NCBI RefSeq assembly: GCF_965661665.1
Contig: NZ_CBFIEO010000014.1
Location: 1-64,000, forward strand
Source: Cognatiyoonia sp965661665
GTDB lineage: Bacteria; Pseudomonadota; Alphaproteobacteria; Rhodobacterales; Rhodobacteraceae
DNA length: 64,000 nt
Direction of reading: 5' to 3'
The notes under the pieces were generated by a model. The model had not been told where the DNA came from. It worked only from the letters and a program-made list of their open reading frames with translations, and did not search any database. Both the position numbers and the translations under genes were made by a program. Positions 60,759 to 64,000 of the stretch are shown here, in pieces; positions within the stretch are counted from its first letter, which is position 1; the number at the start of each line of letters is the position of its first letter.

Positions 60759-61192
60759 TGTTACTTCTATAATAAATTGTACCTAAACGATAAAATCATA
60801 CTTTGACGGATCGTAGATACAGGCGCGGGTGCACTTGGTGTTTCGTTTGCCTTGGTGGCTATAGCTTGAATCCGGTAAGGCCAGAGTCGATCAAGATCCA
60901 GATTCGCCTGCGGTTGTGTTGAGTGTCGCCTCAAACCCATCGGGTTTTCCAGCTGTTTACATGCTGATACTGCAATTTGAGCGACAAAATTATTCTAATT
61001 GGTGAACCATTTTCAGGGGCTACTCCACGGTCAGGGCGGCGGCAAGGGAAGACTGACTGCTTCAGTGTGTTGCAATGGTTGGTCGCGGACGGCTAAAGCC
61101 ATTCAGCCGGTAACGTCCGTTCTGTCCCACTTCATGTTGCTCTGCTGATAAAGCCTGACCTATAATTCCAAAACGATCTTTTAGGTGCTTTC
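60759..61192. other. 434-base stretch without a recognisable gene
   Basis: No reading frame with a ribosome site and no family signature is visible between tRNA-Ser and the sulfotransferase gene. Base composition is more AT-rich than upstream. Several short unrelated stop-rich frames suggest eroded DNA. A promoter for the following gene must lie at its right end. Confidence 0.5.
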
Positions 61193-62257
61193 ATGATCTC
61201 CCACAAGCCAAAGCTGGTTCTCCATGTCGGCATGCCGAAGACCGGCTCCAGTGCCCTTCAGAAATGGTTTGCGAAATCTCGGGCATATCTGCTGACGCAG
61301 AGTGTGCTTTACCCTAAGAGCAACAAGAACAAGTCGCATCCCTTTTTGTCCTTGCCTCTCGATTTCGAGGCAGATGGCCAACGTCTCTTGGTGAATGAGA
61401 TTGGGCGCTCCCAAATAAAAGCGGATCAGGTTTTCCAAAAGTCTTGGAAAGCTATGGAGGCAGAAATTCGCGCCACCTCCCCCAAGATCGTCGTGATGTC
61501 GACCGAGCATCTGTTCATGCGTATCGGTCACAACGGGCGGGAGAAGCTCTTGCACGCGATTGAGAAAACCTTTTCTGAAACCAAAATCGTTATCTACGTG
61601 CGGCAACCCTCCAAGTTCTACGCCTCTTACGTACAACAGAGGATCAAGCAGTCAGCAACGTTTCCCCCTGTTCAGCCGGTGAGCTGGCGTGGTAAAATTG
61701 AGGCTTGGGAAGCGTCATTTCCAGGGAATGTGTTTATCCGAAAATATGACGCAAATTCTCTCATCTCCGGTGATGTCGTCGAAGATTTTCTGGTGTCCTA
61801 CCTTGGCCTGACGCGTCATGGCAATACTGTCGAAATCGCCGTTAATGAGAGCATGTCTGCAGAAGCAGCTCTGATACTTCAAACCGTCCAACTCGAGCGT
61901 TTTCAGGGACAGGATGATGTCGTGCTCGTAGAACGAAATAGGTGGCGGAAAAAGGTGCTGAAGGCGGATAGGAGCATATCTGGATTTGCGCGGCCGAAAC
62001 TCTTAGCCGAGATTGCAGACTACATCGACTGCGCTTCAACGGATCTACTTTGGCTGCGAGATCAATATGGCGTTCTGTTTGACGATTTGGACTATGCATG
62101 CATTTCTGATCGCCCGGTGCGGGAATTTCGTTCAGACTGGATTAGCGATGTTTTCGAAATCAATGCAGAGCGTTTGCCGGCACTTGAGAGCCATATGACG
62201 GAGGCGCGCACGATGACGTGGATAAAGCAGTTTGCGAAGCTCTTCAGGCGTTCGTAG
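61193..62257 (+). CDS. Sulfotransferase-like protein
   Basis: This 354-residue protein has LVLHVGMPKTGSSALQKWF at its N-terminus, a PAPS 5'-phosphosulfate loop, and KIVIYVRQPSKFYASYVQQR, the 3'-phosphate-binding Arg/Ser segment (about residues 130-149). VFIRKYDANSLISGDVVEDFL resembles the later part of cell-surface glycan sulfotransferases. The acceptor is unknown; a surface polysaccharide is the usual guess. It stands alone in AT-richer DNA after a tRNA gene, suggesting horizontal transfer. The ribosome site is weak (TTTTAGGTGCTTTC). Confidence 0.72.
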   Translation: MISHKPKLVLHVGMPKTGSSALQKWFAKSRAYLLTQSVLYPKSNKNKSHPFLSLPLDFEADGQRLLVNEIGRSQIKADQVFQKSWKAMEAEIRATSPKIVVMSTEHLFMRIGHNGREKLLHAIEKTFSETKIVIYVRQPSKFYASYVQQRIKQSATFPPVQPVSWRGKIEAWEASFPGNVFIRKYDANSLISGDVVEDFLVSYLGLTRHGNTVEIAVNESMSAEAALILQTVQLERFQGQDDVVLVERNRWRKKVLKADRSISGFARPKLLAEIADYIDCASTDLLWLRDQYGVLFDDLDYACISDRPVREFRSDWISDVFEINAERLPALESHMTEARTMTWIKQFAKLFRRS

Positions 62258-62492
62258 AGAGTTGTGTATCTGTCAGAAGAACTTGGCTGAAAGTGGTGAT
62301 GCTCTGGGTCCGCTTTGGGAACGAGATTTTTCTGATACCACGACACTTACAGGGTATTTCGCGCCAATTCGCTCTTCTAGTGCATTTTTAGAGTGATTGC
62401 CTCAGGCAATAACAATCATTTGCGAGAGAATTATCTAGAGATCAAAAACAGACAATCAGAAAACGCCGGTTGCAGCACCAAGCCGCTGCCGC

Positions 62493-62720
62493 CTAAACTG
62501 CAACAAAAAGAGAACCAGAGCCTCCGCTACAAAAACGACTTGGCATTCCGTAAAATCCTGACGAAGCACAGGTCAAAACATCAGGGTAATTCCCAAAGGT
62601 CTGGCCTTCGATTTCATGGCCCATAAGTCTTGCGACAACAATTTTGGGTGTTGATGCGTTCTCTAGCTGAGCTACACCGCTCTTGTCATACCCACCACTC
62701 AGCCGGTAGGCTAAGTTCTT
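62493..62720 (-). pseudogene. Phage-type tyrosine integrase, C-terminal remnant
   Basis: On the minus strand one frame reads SGVAQLENASTPKIVVARLM and then GHEIEGQTFGNYPD, ending with TAG at 62495-62493. This matches the end of tyrosine recombinases: LENAGVP-like helix, LxGHE with catalytic His, and a Tyr about ten residues later. No start or N-terminal domain exists; the frame closes with a stop a short way upstream. It lies about 1.8 kb from tRNA-Ser, a common attachment site. No flanking att repeat was found by eye. The rest of 62258-62824 shows no gene. Confidence 0.6.
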
Positions 62721-62824
62721 CCTGGGGCAGGGGAAGTACGCTCAAACCCCGATTTGTGTAACAAAGCCTTTACTCTGAGGCTAAAGGGATCTACTTGTCT
62801 AGTAGGCTGGATGGTGGAGAAATC

Positions 62825-63679
62825 ATGGGGATCACGTTCCGAAAGTTGAACGCGGGTATTGCAGTTGGCGCCGCAAGCATGGCGTCGGCGTCATCAGTAG
62901 CGTTTGCAGATGGCGAAAAGATGAATTTCAGCGTCGAGGGCGGGGTCACCTCCTCCGAATTTTCGAGAGACAAACTTGGTGCGCCGGCAGACGTAATGGA
63001 CAGTGACATTGGACTTTATGGATCTGTTGGCGTAGTTCGAGACATTCAGCCCGGCTGGGACTGGTCTGCCAGCGCATCTAGCCTCAACTTCGTTCCAAAT
63101 GTAGAGACTGAAGAGGACGAAGACGACGTTGCTAGCTATTCGCATGAGTTCGACGCGGGCTTTGTAGATTTTGACATTGGGCGCAACTACGACGCAGCTG
63201 GAGCGCAATTTCGAATAGGGCTTGGGATTGAAGCCCTAAGCACAACCCAGGAAAAAGGTTTTTCCGCAAACACTGATGATGGTGATGTATTCTTAGACAG
63301 TGATATATCATCCTCTTTCGTGGGTCTTGGCCCACAAGTCTCAGCAGAAGGGTCAATGGAAGTACGGCAAGGAAGCCCACTGAGTATATACGGCAGAGCA
63401 AGCGCCGCTCTGACCAGAGGTGTGTTGACTGTCGACAAAGGTCTAATTGGTATTGCTAACGACTTTGACGACATTGGTGGGAATATCACTGTAGATGAAA
63501 CGACAAATGTGTTCCACGGCGCGCTGGATGTAGGAATTGAGTATGAAGTGAATGAAAGTACAGCTTTTCGCGCTGGCATACGCCGTGATATCTTCCGCTC
63601 TGACAGTGACGATTTGGGCGATTTGTTTGACGATGTGACAAGCGATACGGCTTACGTGGGTGTGTCAGTCAGTTTCTAG
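62825..63679 (+). CDS. Outer-membrane beta-barrel protein of unknown function
   Basis: This 284-residue protein has a signal peptide (LNAGIAVGAASMASASSVAFA). It then has alternating beta strands typical of small barrels (MNFSVEGGVTSSEF, IGLYGSVGVVRDIQPGWDWS, FRIGLGIEALSTT, AFRAGIRRDIF) and ends in AYVGVSVSF with the terminal Phe recognised by BamA. Loops are Asp/Glu-rich. GTGGAG precedes ATG 62825. No specific family is recognised; it may be a surface or adhesion-type barrel. A hydrolase gene begins 2 bases after it. Confidence 0.7.
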   Translation: MGITFRKLNAGIAVGAASMASASSVAFADGEKMNFSVEGGVTSSEFSRDKLGAPADVMDSDIGLYGSVGVVRDIQPGWDWSASASSLNFVPNVETEEDEDDVASYSHEFDAGFVDFDIGRNYDAAGAQFRIGLGIEALSTTQEKGFSANTDDGDVFLDSDISSSFVGLGPQVSAEGSMEVRQGSPLSIYGRASAALTRGVLTVDKGLIGIANDFDDIGGNITVDETTNVFHGALDVGIEYEVNESTAFRAGIRRDIFRSDSDDLGDLFDDVTSDTAYVGVSVSF

Positions 63680-63681
63680 TC

Positions 63682-64000
63682 ATGTCACCTGATGGTAGAG
63701 GTCCGGAAGCTACTAGCGGCCGGGCCGTTTTTTTGCATGGTTACCCAGGACATCCGGCAGAGTTTGTTCCGCTTGCATCGCAGCTGGACACAAGTTGCGA
63801 ACTGCTTGAGATGCCGTGGCTGGATGGATCCGCCACCAAGCTTGCTTTGATAGATATCGTAACGGCCCTTGGTAGAGACTTTCTTCAAACTCCAACCCAT
63901 ATTGTTGGCCACGATCTGGGAGCCGTAATCGGATGGTTTCTTGCCCATCTAGCACCGCAAAATGTACAATCGCTCATAATGATTGGTACACCTCGCCTCG
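63682..64000 (+). CDS. Alpha/beta hydrolase, N-terminal part (runs off the window)
   Basis: The frame from ATG 63682 is open to the window end (106 codons). VFLHGYPGHPAEFVPLASQL is the oxyanion-loop strand of an alpha/beta hydrolase, and HIVGHDLGAVIGWFLAH the nucleophile elbow, with Asp (GHDLG) in place of Ser as in haloalkane dehalogenases and epoxide hydrolases. MPWLDGSATKLALIDIV is the link between. The start is 2 bases after the barrel-protein stop, so they are co-transcribed. The catalytic His and acid lie beyond the window. Confidence 0.7.
   Translation, partial: MSPDGRGPEATSGRAVFLHGYPGHPAEFVPLASQLDTSCELLEMPWLDGSATKLALIDIVTALGRDFLQTPTHIVGHDLGAVIGWFLAHLAPQNVQSLIMIGTPRL

Noticed and set aside
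1..64000. CRISPR arrays, rRNA genes, complete insertion sequences or an intact prophage
   Set aside because: No spaced direct repeats, no rRNA signatures and no transposase frames were found on reading; only one integrase remnant is present.

Overview
The window is a chromosomal segment of a roseobacter-type alphaproteobacterium (Rhodobacteraceae/Roseobacteraceae). This rests on the DMSP pair dmdA-acuI next to a GntR gene, an alphaproteobacterial LexA box (GAAC-N7-GAAC) before recA, the rpmF-plsX-fabH-ihfA-MerR block, a TrgA-family gene, and aerobic corrinoid one-carbon genes of the kind found in roseobacters. No rRNA, CRISPR array or intact prophage is visible. The genus is not determined.

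Layout. 0-2.5 kb: end of cobK, a DNA glycosylase, an esterase and an HNH nuclease. 2.6-6.3 kb: zwf-pgl-pgi behind a perfect LacI-type palindrome; the same operator core lies before glk at 14.9 kb. 6.4-14.8 kb: a broken prepilin peptidase, tRNA-Gly, a Hint-domain protein, a RACo-like corrinoid activator, guaB, an RsmB-type methyltransferase, a wrecked cckA-like kinase and glk. 15-17.4 kb: methyl-THF:corrinoid methyltransferase, a MetF-type reductase and a small companion gene. 17.6-25.8 kb: ppx, rlmE, a tungstate ABC transporter (tupBCA) and glpR/glpD/glpK. 26-37.9 kb: recA, alaS, typA, an SMR pump, tRNA-Ile2, purMN, rnd and small lipoproteins. 38-40.4 kb: sufE, DUF1638, a YbjQ-family gene with an internal stop, and a B12-binding corrinoid protein. 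40.5-46.5 kb: a broken radical SAM gene and the lipid/ribosome block. 46.5-51 kb: GntR, DUF2182, DUF1326, dmdA and acuI. 51-60.7 kb: a 33-aa ORF, a class V aminotransferase, a photolyase, a CFA-type methyltransferase, a frameshifted trgA, the chain cysK-mscS-alaX-aspzincin, and tRNA-Ser. 60.8-64 kb: island-like DNA with a sulfotransferase, an integrase remnant, a beta-barrel protein and a cut-off hydrolase.

Two themes stand out. The first is tetrahydrofolate/B12 one-carbon flow. DmdA makes 5-methyl-THF from DMSP, and the window also holds a methyl-THF:corrinoid methyltransferase, a MetF-like enzyme, a corrinoid protein, a RACo-like activator and DUF1638, but no MttB-type substrate methyltransferase. 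The activator and the methyltransferase share an Arg-rich C-terminal tail, and the corrinoid protein has a strongly acidic N-terminus.

The second is gene decay. At least seven genes are interrupted by single frameshifts or in-frame stops while the rest of each reading frame still resembles its family: prepilin peptidase, cckA-like kinase, sulfotransferase, MOSC protein, YbjQ, PA0069-type radical SAM protein and TrgA. All family assignments come from reading the sequences by eye; no database search was run.
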